Program-made: the position numbers and the translations under genes
The notes under the pieces: generated by a model
What the model saw: the letters and a program-made list of their open reading frames with translations, nothing else
Told to the model about the DNA's origin: nothing
Database searches by the model: none
Assembly (NCBI GenBank): GCA_035716025.1
Contig: DASTKH010000041.1
Location: 238,228-302,227, forward strand
Direction of reading: 5' to 3'
DNA from: JADGHE01 sp035716025
GTDB taxonomy: Bacteria; Pseudomonadota; Alphaproteobacteria; Rhizobiales; Xanthobacteraceae
Length of the DNA: 64,000 bases
Shown here: positions 51,297-60,511 of the stretch, piece after piece
Layout of the letters: each line of letters starts with the position of its first letter
Numbering within the stretch: the stretch's first letter is position 1

Positions 51297-54140
51297 TCAC
51301 TGCCCCAGTCTTTCGAGAAGGGCCGGGACGTGCACCTGGTCGGCTTTGTAATTGCCGGTCAGGGTATACATCACGATGTTGACCCCGGCCCGGAAGGCCA
51401 GTTCCCTCTGGCGCGGCTCGCCGGGCACGAGCGGCAGCATCGGCTGACCGTCCGGTCGCATCGCCCAGGCTCCCGCAAAATCGTTCGAAGTGATAAGGAT
51501 TGAGGAGACGCCGTCGCCGCCGCGCGCCGGGCGCCCTTCCTGCTCCTCGTCGTCGGCCGGCAAGGCCTCGACCCAGAGCGGTCCACCCGTGAATCGGCCG
51601 GGAAAATCCCGCAGCAGGAAGAAGGTCTTGGTCAGCACATGGTCGCGCGGGACCGGCTCGAGAGCGGGAATGTCGAGCCCCGAGAGAATGTTGCGGAGGG
51701 CCATCATGCCGGGTGAGCGGGCCTCGCCGCCGGGGCCGGGCGGCGCTTCGACCGCGTCGCGGGTGTCGAACAGCACGGTGCCGCCGCGCTTCATATAGGT
51801 GTCGAGGCGGGCGAGCGCCTCCGCCGACGGCTTCGGCGTGTTGGGGGAGACGGGCCAGTAGATCAGCGGGTAGAAGGCAAGCTCGTCGCGCGCAAGGTCG
51901 AGCCCGATCGGCTCGCCGCCTTCGAGCGCGGTGCGCTGGGCGAGAAAGAGCGTGAGCCCCTGCAGGCCCGCCTTGCTGATGTTGTCCACCTCGGGGTCGC
52001 CGGTGATCACATAGGCGAGGCGGGTCTCAAGCGCCGATTTCATCGCCTCCGGGGAAATCGGTTCGTCGGCCGGCGCGGCTTTCGGTGTCTCCTGCGCCTG
52101 CGCCGGCGGCGGGCCGAGATCGCCCACCGCGGCCGCAAGCAGCAGCACGGCGAGGGCCGCCACTGCGCGCCGCCGAGTGAGCCGCGCAAGACCGCCGGCG
52201 AGCCAGAACACCACGACACCGTCGAGCAGCAACAGGCCGAGTGCCGCCAGGAACACGGGGCCCCGCAGGTCGACCGGCTCGCCAATCCGATAAGGCTCGA
52301 CCCGCGCCGCAAGCGGCGCATAGTCGATCGGTTCGAGACGGTCGCCGGGGCTCAGCGTGTTCACGGCCACGAGACCTTCCGGCGGGCCATAAAACCCCGG
52401 AGGGTGGTCGGCCGTGGCCCGTCCGCCATACCGGGCAGAGACCGGCCGCGCGGTCGGCGGAGGAGAGGTGAAAGCGCCAAATCCATCGAGGACGCGGCTC
52501 GGCGGCACCAGTTCGCGCGCCTCTCCTTCCGTTGGGGCGGTTTCCGCGCTGGCAGAGCCCGCCAGATTGACGATGCGCTTCAGCATCTCCACGAACGCGC
52601 CCGATAGCGGCAGGTTCGACCAGCGCGTGTCCGCGGTCACGTGAAACAGGACCAGAAGGCCCTTGCCGCGGCGCGTCGCCGTCACCAGCGGCGTTCCGTC
52701 GGCGAGCGCCGCCCAGGTATGGTCCATGAGGTTTCCGTCCGGCTCCGCCAGCACCTGTCGCGTCACCGTCACATCGTCGGGAATCGGCATGCCGGCGAAC
52801 GGGCTCTCGCGGCCGAAGGAGGAGAGCCTCTGCGGCTGTTCCCAGGTCAGGCTGCCGCCGAGCGTGCGCCCGCCGCGGCGCAGCCGTACCGGAACGAGCG
52901 CGTCGTCCGTTGCGGCGGCGAGCCGCGGACCGGCGAAGCGGACCAGCACGCCGCCCTCATCGATCCATTTCGTGAGACGCTCGTGCGCATCGCCCGCGAC
53001 ATTGCCGACATCGGCCATGATGAGCATCGGCAGACTCTGGTCGAGGAAGCGCTTTACCGCCTCGGAGGGAGCGACCGCTTCCGCGAGGCGCACGTCCGCG
53101 AAGGGGGCCAGCGCCCGCGAAAGGTAGAAGGTCGAGGCCAAGAGGGGCTGCGCGGTGTCCACCGTCGAGCCCGAGATGACGCCCACGGTGCGGCGCCGCC
53201 AGCGCTTGTCGAGAAGTTGCACGGCGCCCGCCGAACGCTCGCCGGCGATCTCCATTCGCGCGACGTCGTTGCGGATCTCGACCGGCAGGTCGATCACCGC
53301 CTCCGTCTCGCGCGCGCCGGAACCGAAGCTGAAACGCGCTTCGCCGAGCGGCAGCCCCTTGAGGTCGCGCACCTGGACGAGGCCCGCACCGGCGCCTTGG
53401 GAGGTGCCGCCGCGCAGCACCTTCACCGTCAGGGCGCCCGCGGTGTTTTCCGCGTTCGTCAGGGCGAGCGCGGGCGGCAGCCCGCCGTCCAAGACGGTCA
53501 AGGGGCGGTTTTCCATGACGCGCGCGAGCCCTTCGACGAAATCCTTGGCGCCTCCGGCATCAACGCCGTCCGAGAGCCAGACGGCCTCGGCATCCGGGCT
53601 CGTGGCGAGAAAGCGGGCAATGGCAGGAAGCGCCTCGGCGCGCACCAGGGTGTGGGGCTTCGGCCTGAGCTGCTGCAGGCGAACGCGCGCCGCCCCTGCA
53701 AGCTCCAGAGTGATGTCGCGGTTCGGTTCGGAGAGCGGCGCGATCGCGACGCTGCGGCCGTCGGCCTCGGCGCGTGCCGTGATATCTTGCGCGGTGGCAA
53801 GCCGCGCATCCCAGCTCGCCGCGGCCGCCCAGCCGTCGTCAACGAGCAGCAGGATCGGCCGCTTGCCGCCGGACACCGCCTGCGGCGGGTTCCACATTGG
53901 CCCGGCCGCCGCGAGGATGAGCAAGGTCGCGAGCGCAAGCCTGAGCAGCGTAAGCCACCAGGGTGTCCGCGAAGGTGTCTCCTCGCGGGGGGCGATGTCG
54001 AACAGGAGGCGAGTCGGCGGAAAATAGACGACACGCGGCCGCGGCGGCACGAGCCGCAGGAGCCACCACAGCACCGGCAGGCTAAGCAGCCCGAGCAGCA
54101 CCAGCGGCTGCGCGAAGGCCAGGGGAAGGCCGCCGATCAT
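51297..54140 (-). CDS. BatA-like N-terminal plus DUF4159 membrane protein
   Basis: 947 residues. The N-terminus (FAQPLVLLGLLSLPVLWWLL, then PPRPRVVYFPPTRLLFD) is the aerotolerance-regulator (BatA) type membrane start, with a second helix near 63-80. A VWA-like fold follows, but its MIDAS position reads DDGWA, so the D-x-S-x-S set is lost. A middle membrane region (FLAALGLLLLDGVVVFWLAG, and a second helix) separates this from the C-terminal DUF4159 domain (about 725-947), with YVITGDPEVDNISKAGLQGL and GVNIVMYTLTGNYKADQVHV. Its start overlaps the DUF58 gene by ATGA. The function of DUF4159 is unknown. Confidence 0.9.
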   Translation of the reverse strand: MIGGLPLAFAQPLVLLGLLSLPVLWWLLRLVPPRPRVVYFPPTRLLFDIAPREETPSRTPWWLTLLRLALATLLILAAAGPMWNPPQAVSGGKRPILLLVDDGWAAAASWDARLATAQDITARAEADGRSVAIAPLSEPNRDITLELAGAARVRLQQLRPKPHTLVRAEALPAIARFLATSPDAEAVWLSDGVDAGGAKDFVEGLARVMENRPLTVLDGGLPPALALTNAENTAGALTVKVLRGGTSQGAGAGLVQVRDLKGLPLGEARFSFGSGARETEAVIDLPVEIRNDVARMEIAGERSAGAVQLLDKRWRRRTVGVISGSTVDTAQPLLASTFYLSRALAPFADVRLAEAVAPSEAVKRFLDQSLPMLIMADVGNVAGDAHERLTKWIDEGGVLVRFAGPRLAAATDDALVPVRLRRGGRTLGGSLTWEQPQRLSSFGRESPFAGMPIPDDVTVTRQVLAEPDGNLMDHTWAALADGTPLVTATRRGKGLLVLFHVTADTRWSNLPLSGAFVEMLKRIVNLAGSASAETAPTEGEARELVPPSRVLDGFGAFTSPPPTARPVSARYGGRATADHPPGFYGPPEGLVAVNTLSPGDRLEPIDYAPLAARVEPYRIGEPVDLRGPVFLAALGLLLLDGVVVFWLAGGLARLTRRRAVAALAVLLLAAAVGDLGPPPAQAQETPKAAPADEPISPEAMKSALETRLAYVITGDPEVDNISKAGLQGLTLFLAQRTALEGGEPIGLDLARDELAFYPLIYWPVSPNTPKPSAEALARLDTYMKRGGTVLFDTRDAVEAPPGPGGEARSPGMMALRNILSGLDIPALEPVPRDHVLTKTFFLLRDFPGRFTGGPLWVEALPADDEEQEGRPARGGDGVSSILITSNDFAGAWAMRPDGQPMLPLVPGEPRQRELAFRAGVNIVMYTLTGNYKADQVHVPALLERLGQ

Positions 54141-55084
54141 GCGGGCGCCCCCGCCTTTTCCGGCGCGCGGATCGAGAGCCCCGTCGCGCTCGCGCGGGCA
54201 CCGAGGCGCGCATGCAGCCGCAGCATGAGCTCGGTTGCGGGACGGTCCGTCCGATGGATCGAGAAGCTCCAGCCGATCCGATCGGTTTCGGCGCGAATCT
54301 CCGCTCGGTGGCGCGCGATCCGGGCCTCATAATCGGCCCGCCAGGTTTCCGCGCGCCCGGCCGTGATCGCGCCGAGTCCTTCGGGCTCGATGAATTCGAC
54401 GCGGCCGGAATAGGGGAAGGTCTCCTCGGCCGGATCGACGATCTGGACCACATGGCCATGGGCGCCGGTCGCCGAGAGCTGGCCCACGACCCGCTGGATC
54501 GCGGCAAGCGGGCTCCAGAGATCGGACAGCACGACGACCTCGGAGAGCGGCGCCGGCGCAAACAGCGGCGGCAGGCTTGCCCGCTCGGCGGGATCGTGAA
54601 GGATCGCCTCCGCGATGCGCTCGATCACGTCGCGGCTCGCCGTGGGGCGGAGCAGGCCGGGCACGCCCACGCGTTCGCCGCCCTGAACCAGGACTTCCGC
54701 AAGCGCAAAGCCGGTGATCAGGGCCCGCTCGAGTTTCGTGTCGCGCCGCGCGTCGGAGGTGAAGGCCATCGAGGGCGAGCGGTCGGGCCAGATCCAGACG
54801 GTATGCGCCGCTTCCCATTCCCGTTCGCGTACATAGAGATGGTCGTCGCGGGCGGAGCGGCGCCAATCCACGCGCTGCGCGGGTTCGCCCGAGAGGAAGC
54901 GGCGATATTGCCAGAAATTCTCGCCGCTTCCGGCGCGGCGGCGGCCATGCAGGCCATGCACGATCGTGGCGGCGATGCGACGGGACTCGAGGATCAGGCG
55001 CGGCATCGCGGCCGCAAGCGACCGCCCTCCGCCGACCGCGGAGCGGACGGAGGGGCCGAGATCGGCCTGCGCCTGCGTGGCCAT
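54137..55084 (-). CDS. DUF58 (VWA-like) protein
   Basis: 315 residues. The DUF58 core is GENFWQYRRFLSGEPAQRVD with WRRSARDDHLYVREREWE (about 54-91). A MIDAS-like D-x-S-x-S follows in WPDRSPSMAF (Asp101, Ser103, Ser105), and VVVLSDLWSPL is later in the fold. No membrane segment is predicted. In characterised systems DUF58 proteins accompany MoxR AAA+ ATPases, probably as adaptors that deliver metal-binding VWA partners. It lies five bases after the MoxR stop, in the same operon, and overlaps the start of DUF4159 by four bases. Confidence 0.92.
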   Translation of the reverse strand: MATQAQADLGPSVRSAVGGGRSLAAAMPRLILESRRIAATIVHGLHGRRRAGSGENFWQYRRFLSGEPAQRVDWRRSARDDHLYVREREWEAAHTVWIWPDRSPSMAFTSDARRDTKLERALITGFALAEVLVQGGERVGVPGLLRPTASRDVIERIAEAILHDPAERASLPPLFAPAPLSEVVVLSDLWSPLAAIQRVVGQLSATGAHGHVVQIVDPAEETFPYSGRVEFIEPEGLGAITAGRAETWRADYEARIARHRAEIRAETDRIGWSFSIHRTDRPATELMLRLHARLGARASATGLSIRAPEKAGAPA

Positions 55085-55089
55085 GTCGC

Positions 55090-56100
55090 CTATCCGAGCC
55101 GCGCCTTCAGCCGCCCGATGACGGCGCTCACGGTTTCGCCTTCCGCGCGCGCCGCGAAGGACAGAGCCATTCGGTGCTTGAGCACCGGTTCGGCCAATTC
55201 CGCCACGTCGTCGATCGAAGGGGCAAGACGTCCTTCGAGGAGGGCGCGCGCCCGCACCGCGAGCATCAAGGCCTGGCTCGCGCGCGGCCCCGGCCCCCAG
55301 GCGATGGCCTTGGCGGCTTCGCCGCCTTCCGGCCCCGGCCGCGCCGAGCGCACCAAGGTGAGAATGGCCTCGATCACGGATTCGCCGACCGGCAGGCGGC
55401 GGACCAGCCGCTGCGCACCCTGAAGGTCCTCGGCCGTCATGGCCGGCTTGGGGCGGGTTTCCTCGGCGCCGGTCGTGTCGAACAGGATGCGTCGCTCCGC
55501 TTCCCGATCCGGATAATCAACGTCGATCTCCATGAGAAAGCGGTCGAGCTGCGCTTCCGGCAGGGGGTAGGTGCCCTCCTGTTCGAGCGGGTTCTGGGTA
55601 GCCAGAACGTGGAAGGGCCGGGGCAGGTCGTGCCGAGCCCCCGCCACCGTCACATGCTGCTCCTGCATGGCTTGGAGGAGCGCCGACTGGGTGCGCGGGC
55701 TCGCGCGGTTGATTTCGTCTGCCATCAGGAGCTGCGCGAAGATCGGGCCGGGAATGAACCGGAAATGCCGTCGGCCGCCCGCCGCTTCCTCCAGCACTTC
55801 ACTGCCGAGAATGTCGGACGGCATCAGGTCCGGGGTGAACTGAATGCGGCGGGCATCGAGCCCGAGCACGATGCCCATCGTCTCGACCAGCTTGGTCTTG
55901 GCGAGCCCCGGCACACCGATCAGAAGCGCATGACCGCCGGACAGGATGGTCACGAGCGCGCGCTCCACCACCTTCTCCTGGCCGAATATGACGCTGCCGA
56001 TCGCGGCCTTCGCCGCCTGGATGTGCCCCGCCGTCGTTTCAGCCGCCCGCACGACCATGTCCTCGAACCTGTCGAGGCCTTCTCCGCCGGCAATCGCCAT
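55090..56100 (-). CDS. MoxR-family AAA+ ATPase
   Basis: 336 residues. The Walker A is GVPGLAKT (62-69) and Walker B LLMADEINRA (124-133). Sensor 1 is LATQNPLEQEGTYPLPEAQL, a MoxR hallmark, and RFLMEIDVDYPDREAERRIL follows. MoxR ATPases remodel or insert metals into partner complexes with VWA proteins. AGGAG lies six bases before ATG 56100, and I prefer this to a TTG two codons earlier. It is the first gene of a four-gene leftward operon. The divergent gap to 56291 should hold its promoter, but I could not fix the boxes. Confidence 0.95.
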   Translation of the reverse strand: MAIAGGEGLDRFEDMVVRAAETTAGHIQAAKAAIGSVIFGQEKVVERALVTILSGGHALLIGVPGLAKTKLVETMGIVLGLDARRIQFTPDLMPSDILGSEVLEEAAGGRRHFRFIPGPIFAQLLMADEINRASPRTQSALLQAMQEQHVTVAGARHDLPRPFHVLATQNPLEQEGTYPLPEAQLDRFLMEIDVDYPDREAERRILFDTTGAEETRPKPAMTAEDLQGAQRLVRRLPVGESVIEAILTLVRSARPGPEGGEAAKAIAWGPGPRASQALMLAVRARALLEGRLAPSIDDVAELAEPVLKHRMALSFAARAEGETVSAVIGRLKARLG

Positions 56101-56290
56101 CTGCAACTCCTACATAGGCTTCAGGCCCTGCGTTCCATCGGCACGAGCCCGGGCGTCTCTGCAACGAACGGACCAAAAGCGGCGAATCTCTGACTGTTTC
56201 CGTGTGGAGCTTACGCTATTTTCGGGACGCAGGTATTCCGGGTATTTGCGGATCGCAGGGGGCCAGCGCAAGGAACCGTGGGAAAAATCC

Positions 56291-56890
56291 ATGGCCGAAC
56301 AGTCCAAACGCGACAACGCCGCGGGCCTCGATTCGTTCGCTCACGCGGCCCGTGCCGGCTCGAAGGGCCTGCCGCCCGTCCATCTCTGGGATCCTCCCTA
56401 TTGCGGCGAGATCGACATGCGGATCGCTGCGGACGGGACATGGTTCTATCAGAAGACGCCGATCGGGCGGCTCCCGCTCGTCAAGCTCTTTGCCTCCGTT
56501 CTGAAGCGCGAGGACGACCGGTATTTCCTGGTCACGCCCGTCGAAAAATGCGGCATCCAGGTGGATGACGCGCCGTTCACGGCGGTGGAGATGCAGGTCG
56601 AGGACGAGGGGGCCGATCGTATCCTGCATTTCCGCACCAATGTTGACGACTGGGTCGCCTGCGGGCCGGAGCACGCGCTGCGCTTCGAGCCGGAGCCCGA
56701 GACCGGCGGCCTTAAGCCCTATCTCCACGTCCGCCGCGACTTGTGGGCGAAGGTCTCGCGCGCGCTCTTCTACGACCTCGTCGCGCTCGGCGAGGAGCGG
56801 CAGGTCGACGGCGTGGCGATGTTCGGGGTCGCCTCGGGGGGCGCTTTCTTTCCCATGGCGCCGGCAGAAGCGGTGCGGGAGATCGCTTGA
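56291..56890 (+). CDS. DUF1285 family protein
   Basis: 199 residues from ATG 56291 (MAEQSKRDNAAGLDSF). PPVHLWDPPYCGEIDMRIAA and GTWFYQKTPIGRLPLVKLFA are the characteristic opening of DUF1285. VTPVEKCGIQVDDAPFTAVE and the pair of C-terminal strands are also typical. No catalytic motif is visible and the biological role is unknown. The stop is adjacent to the ATG of the CoA pyrophosphatase gene, and it heads the rightward cluster DUF1285 - Nudix - DUF6111 - CCA enzyme. Confidence 0.93.
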   Translation: MAEQSKRDNAAGLDSFAHAARAGSKGLPPVHLWDPPYCGEIDMRIAADGTWFYQKTPIGRLPLVKLFASVLKREDDRYFLVTPVEKCGIQVDDAPFTAVEMQVEDEGADRILHFRTNVDDWVACGPEHALRFEPEPETGGLKPYLHVRRDLWAKVSRALFYDLVALGEERQVDGVAMFGVASGGAFFPMAPAEAVREIA

Positions 56891-57553
56891 ATGGAGGCCG
56901 AGGCCCATTCGGAGCCCCGTGTTCCCGGGCATGAATTCTTTGCGCTTGCGCGCAGCAAGCTCGACAGCGAGGTTCCCGCGGCCCTGACCGATCCCGATGC
57001 GCCGCTTGCGCGTGGCGATCATGATCTCGAGCCGGCGATGAAGGCGATCGCCGACATGCGGCCGATCCGGCCGGCGGCGGTCCTCATTCCCGTGGTGGAC
57101 CGGCCGGAACCCACGGTGTTGCTTACGCTGCGCACGGAGAACCTGTCGAGCCATGCGGGGCAGATCGCTTTTCCCGGCGGACGCATCGACCCGGAGGACG
57201 TTTCCCCGCAGGCCGCGGCTTTGCGCGAAGCGCAGGAAGAGATCGGGCTCGATCCCTGTTTCGTGGAGCCGCTCGGGTATCTCGACGTATACCTTTCGGG
57301 GACGGGCTATCGGATCGTGCCGACGGTCGCGCGCGTGCGCCCCGGCTTTCAGCTCGCGATCAACCCGGCGGAAGTGGCCGAAACCTTCGAGGTACCGCTC
57401 GCCTTCGTGATGGGACCCGAGAATCACCAGCGTCACAGCCGCGAATGGCGGGGTATGATGCGCAGCTACTACGCGATGCCGTTCGGCGATCGCTACATTT
57501 GGGGCGTCACGGCCGGAATTCTCCGTAATCTTTACGAACGGCTGTATCTTTGA
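56891..57553 (+). CDS. Nudix CoA pyrophosphatase (UPF0035 type)
   Basis: 220 residues. The UPF0035 signature LLTLRTENLSSHAGQIAFPG precedes the intact Nudix box GGRIDPEDVSPQAAALREAQ with EEIGL following. The box keeps REAQEEIG, so unlike the Nudix-like protein at 45254-45667 it should be active. The group hydrolyses coenzyme A and its derivatives, removing damaged or excess CoA in the cytoplasm. The start codon directly follows the DUF1285 stop, indicating an operon. Confidence 0.93.
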   Translation: MEAEAHSEPRVPGHEFFALARSKLDSEVPAALTDPDAPLARGDHDLEPAMKAIADMRPIRPAAVLIPVVDRPEPTVLLTLRTENLSSHAGQIAFPGGRIDPEDVSPQAAALREAQEEIGLDPCFVEPLGYLDVYLSGTGYRIVPTVARVRPGFQLAINPAEVAETFEVPLAFVMGPENHQRHSREWRGMMRSYYAMPFGDRYIWGVTAGILRNLYERLYL

Positions 57554-57593
57554 TGAGTCGCGCGGGCCGCGACGGACCGCACGAGGATAGTCG

Positions 57594-57857
57594 ATGATCC
57601 GCCCCGTCTTGACGGAACTTGCGCTGTTCCTGCTGCCCTTTGTCCTTTATGCGGCCTATCTGTTTGCAACCCGCGCGCAGATGTTTCACGCGGACGCGTG
57701 GTCCTGGACCGTGCTGAGTTGGCTCACGATCATTGCACTCGCAATCGTCATCGGCAGCTTCCTCGTGATGGCCCAGTTTTCGGGCGCACCGCCCGGTTCG
57801 ACCTATGTTCCGGCACATATTCAGGGCGACAGGCTCGTGCCCGCCGAAAGCAAATGA
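57594..57857 (+). CDS. DUF6111 small membrane protein
   Basis: 87 residues with two hydrophobic segments (LTELALFLLPFVLYAAYLFA and VLSWLTIIALAIVIGSFLVM) and a polar tail ending GSTYVPAHIQGDRLVPAESK. The opening MIRPVLTELALFL and this tail are typical of DUF6111, a family of small Hyphomicrobiales inner-membrane proteins regularly placed before the CCA-adding enzyme gene. Its stop overlaps the next start by ATGA. Function unknown. Confidence 0.85.
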   Translation: MIRPVLTELALFLLPFVLYAAYLFATRAQMFHADAWSWTVLSWLTIIALAIVIGSFLVMAQFSGAPPGSTYVPAHIQGDRLVPAESK

Positions 57858-59101
57858 CTTCGTCTCTCCCGCGCAGCTTGGCGCAAGCGCCGTGGCTCAG
57901 GCATGGTCCGCTGCCGCGCCTGTTGAAGGTGCTGGACGCGGAGGGCGAGGAGGCGCGCGTGATCGGCGGTGCCGTGCGCAACGCGCTGCTGTCGGAGACG
58001 CCTCAGGAATTCGACATCGCCACCACGGCGGTGCCGGAGACGGTCATGAGTCGCGCCGCGAAGGCGGGCTTCAAGAGCATTCCGACCGGCGTCGAGCACG
58101 GCACCGTGACGGTCGTGGTGGACGGCGCCCCGTTCGAGGTGACGACGCTGCGGCGGGACGTCGAGACCTTCGGCCGCAAGGCGAAAGTGCGGTTCGGCCG
58201 CGACTGGAAGGCGGATGCGGAGCGGCGCGATTTCACGATCAACGCGCTTTCCGTCAGCCGAGAAGGCGAGCTGCACGACTATGTGGGCGGTCTTGCCGAC
58301 ATTGCGGCACGCCGCGTGCGCTTCATCGGCGAGCCACGCCAGCGCATCCGCGAGGACTATCTCCGCATCCTCCGCTTCTTTCGCTTCCACGCCGCTTACG
58401 GCGAGGGCGCCCCGGACCCGGCGGGACTTGCGGCGGCGATCGCCGAGCGCGAGGGCCTTGCCCAGCTCTCGCGCGAACGCGTCCGCATGGAGTGGATGAA
58501 GCTGCTCGTCGCGCCCGGCGCGGTGCCGACGCTCGAAGTGATGGCGGATGCAGGTTTCGTGAGCAGCCTGCTCGCGAGCGTGCCGCAGGTCATCCAGACG
58601 GGCCGGCTCGTCGGTCTTGAAGCGAATCTCGGCCTGGCGCCCGATCCGATCCGGCGCCTTGCCGTGCTCGCCGTGCAGGTGACGGAGGACGCCGAGCGCC
58701 TCCTGCAGCGCCTGCGTCTCTCCAATGTCGAATACGAGCGGCTGCGCAGCATGGCGGACAGGTGGTGGCGGATCGCGCCCGATCTTTCGGAGAAGGCCGC
58801 GCGCGCGCTGCTTTACGCGCTCGGGCCCGATCGGTTTCTCGATCGCGTCCTTTACGCCTGGGCGCGGTGCGGCGCTGCCGTCGACGCCCCCGCTTGGCGG
58901 ACCTTCGCCGACCTGCCGACGCGGTGGACGGCCCCCCGCTTCCCGCTCCGCGCTGCCGACTTCCTGCGCCGCGGGCTGGTGCCCGGGCCGGGGCTCGGCC
59001 GGGCGCTGGCGCGAGCCGAGGAAGCCTGGATCGCCGCGGACTTTCCCGAGGAGCGAAGGGAAATCGAGGGAATCGCCGATGCGGCGGCGGCTGCGCCGTG
59101 A
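57854..59101 (+). CDS. cca: CCA tRNA nucleotidyltransferase (CCA-adding enzyme or poly(A) polymerase family)
   Basis: 415 residues. The polymerase beta fold is clear: RVIGGAVRNALLSETPQEFD followed by IATTAVPETV, then ERRDFTINALSVSREGELHD (motif B, RRDFTINA) and RVRFIGEPRQRIREDYLRIL (motif C). The metal-binding D-x-D normally found after the R-N-A-L-L segment reads E-F-D here, so the first Asp is Glu. It should add or repair the 3' CCA end of tRNAs. The C-terminal helical domain is of ordinary alphaproteobacterial length. The start overlaps DUF6111 by four bases. Confidence 0.92.
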   Translation: MTSSLPRSLAQAPWLRHGPLPRLLKVLDAEGEEARVIGGAVRNALLSETPQEFDIATTAVPETVMSRAAKAGFKSIPTGVEHGTVTVVVDGAPFEVTTLRRDVETFGRKAKVRFGRDWKADAERRDFTINALSVSREGELHDYVGGLADIAARRVRFIGEPRQRIREDYLRILRFFRFHAAYGEGAPDPAGLAAAIAEREGLAQLSRERVRMEWMKLLVAPGAVPTLEVMADAGFVSSLLASVPQVIQTGRLVGLEANLGLAPDPIRRLAVLAVQVTEDAERLLQRLRLSNVEYERLRSMADRWWRIAPDLSEKAARALLYALGPDRFLDRVLYAWARCGAAVDAPAWRTFADLPTRWTAPRFPLRAADFLRRGLVPGPGLGRALARAEEAWIAADFPEERREIEGIADAAAAAP

Positions 59102-59105
59102 TTGT

Positions 59106-60365
59106 TCAGACGCGCAGGAATATCTTGCGCCGGTAGAGAAAACGGGCGAGCAGGACGGCCAAGACGACGCCGAGTGCATGGCTCACGAAGCGTCCTGTCG
59201 ACGGCGCGATGGTGCGGTCGAGAAAGCCGGCGATATCGCCGCCCATGAATCGCGTCGCGAGCCGCTCGAAACCTGCGATCCCGTTCAGCAAATAGAGCGT
59301 GATGGCGTTGGCGCCGACCCAGACGAATATCTCGGGCCATGCCCGCTGTTGGCGGACGTCGATGAGGTGGTAGAGCACGCCGAGCAGCAGCAGGCTGCAG
59401 CCGCCCGAGACGAGCACGAATGACGAGGTCCACAGCGACTTGATGATCGGGAATTCGAGTCCCCACAGAAAGCCGCCTGCAGCCGCAGCGAGGCCGGCGC
59501 CGATCAGCCAGAGGGATTTGCGTTGCGGCTCAATCCGCGGATCGACGAGCAGCAGGCCCGCAAAAACGCCGATGAGGCAGGTCGCAACGGCCGGCAAGGT
59601 GCTGAGCAGGCCTTCCGGGTCTCTGTCGCCGAGGAACAAACGTCCGGGCAGATACCGGGCGTCGATCCAGTCCGACAGGTTGGCTCCCGGGACGAGTGAA
59701 CCCGCCCCGACTCCTGGCACGGGCACGAACGTCATGGCGGCCCAGTAGCCGAGCAGAATGGCGCCGAAGGCGACGACGAGCCCGCGAAGGCGCAGATGCA
59801 TGAAGAGCAGCGACGCCGCAAGATAGCAGAGCGCGATGCGCTGAAGGACTCCCGACATGCGGATTTCCGAAAACGGCACGCTGAATCCGCCGTAGAACAG
59901 GAAGCCGAGACCGAACAGCAGCAAGGTGCGGCGCAGAACCCGCAGATGCGCATGCAGCCTGCCCTCGCGCTCGATGATGCGCGGGAGCGATAGCACGACG
60001 GCGATTCCCGTCACGAAGATGAGCAGCGGAAAGATCAGGTCGTAGAAGCGGAATCCGTCCCATTCCGCATGCTCAAATTGCGACCCGAGAATTTGCCCCA
60101 CGCGGCCGAGCACGGGGCCGGCCTCGCGGCTCATATCGCGCAGCGACAGAGCGGCTCCGTCGAGACCGATGATGCAGGCGATCGTGAATCCCCGCAACGC
60201 GTCGACCGATCCGATCCGAGGCGCGGGCTTGGTCGGCGCAAAGTCGGCCGGCCGCAACACGCGGGCGACAGGCGCGGGTTGGGGCCTCTGCGGCCGCCCG
60301 CGCGGCTCCGCACGTTCCAGAGCGCCGCGAGGGGAGTCGACGCGCTGGCCACGGGGTTCCGCCAT
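59106..60365 (-). CDS. DUF5009/HGSNAT-like membrane acetyltransferase
   Basis: 419 residues with about ten membrane segments. After a proline-rich N-terminus of about 45 residues comes RIGSVDALRGFTIACIIGL and the family stretch FYDLIFPLLIFVTGIAVVLS, as in heparan-alpha-glucosaminide N-acetyltransferase and NagX. Later SGVLQRIALCYLAASLL and NAITLYLLNGIAGFERL fit the same fold. Members move acetyl groups from cytoplasmic CoA to amino sugars across the membrane. The ATG at 60365 is used. A PIG-L-type deacetylase gene lies upstream in the same direction, 146 bases away, suggesting a paired role in acetylation of a glycan. Confidence 0.86.
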   Translation of the reverse strand: MAEPRGQRVDSPRGALERAEPRGRPQRPQPAPVARVLRPADFAPTKPAPRIGSVDALRGFTIACIIGLDGAALSLRDMSREAGPVLGRVGQILGSQFEHAEWDGFRFYDLIFPLLIFVTGIAVVLSLPRIIEREGRLHAHLRVLRRTLLLFGLGFLFYGGFSVPFSEIRMSGVLQRIALCYLAASLLFMHLRLRGLVVAFGAILLGYWAAMTFVPVPGVGAGSLVPGANLSDWIDARYLPGRLFLGDRDPEGLLSTLPAVATCLIGVFAGLLLVDPRIEPQRKSLWLIGAGLAAAAGGFLWGLEFPIIKSLWTSSFVLVSGGCSLLLLGVLYHLIDVRQQRAWPEIFVWVGANAITLYLLNGIAGFERLATRFMGGDIAGFLDRTIAPSTGRFVSHALGVVLAVLLARFLYRRKIFLRV

Positions 60366-60511
60366 CTACCCAAGTCCTTGGTCGTGCCGGCATATGCGTG
60401 GTGGGGCAGGGCACTGGGAGGACGAAAGTGTCGTGCAGTATCAATTCCGTGGGGTTGTACCGGTTCCGCAGGCCGCCGCGCCGCAGCGCAATCCCGAAAT
60501 GGCCCGCAGGG

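Noticed and set aside
52641..54332. A long frame antisense to the DUF4159 gene.
   Set aside because: Arg-, Gly- and Ala-rich shadow frame without domains; the opposite strand has a clear 947-residue membrane protein.
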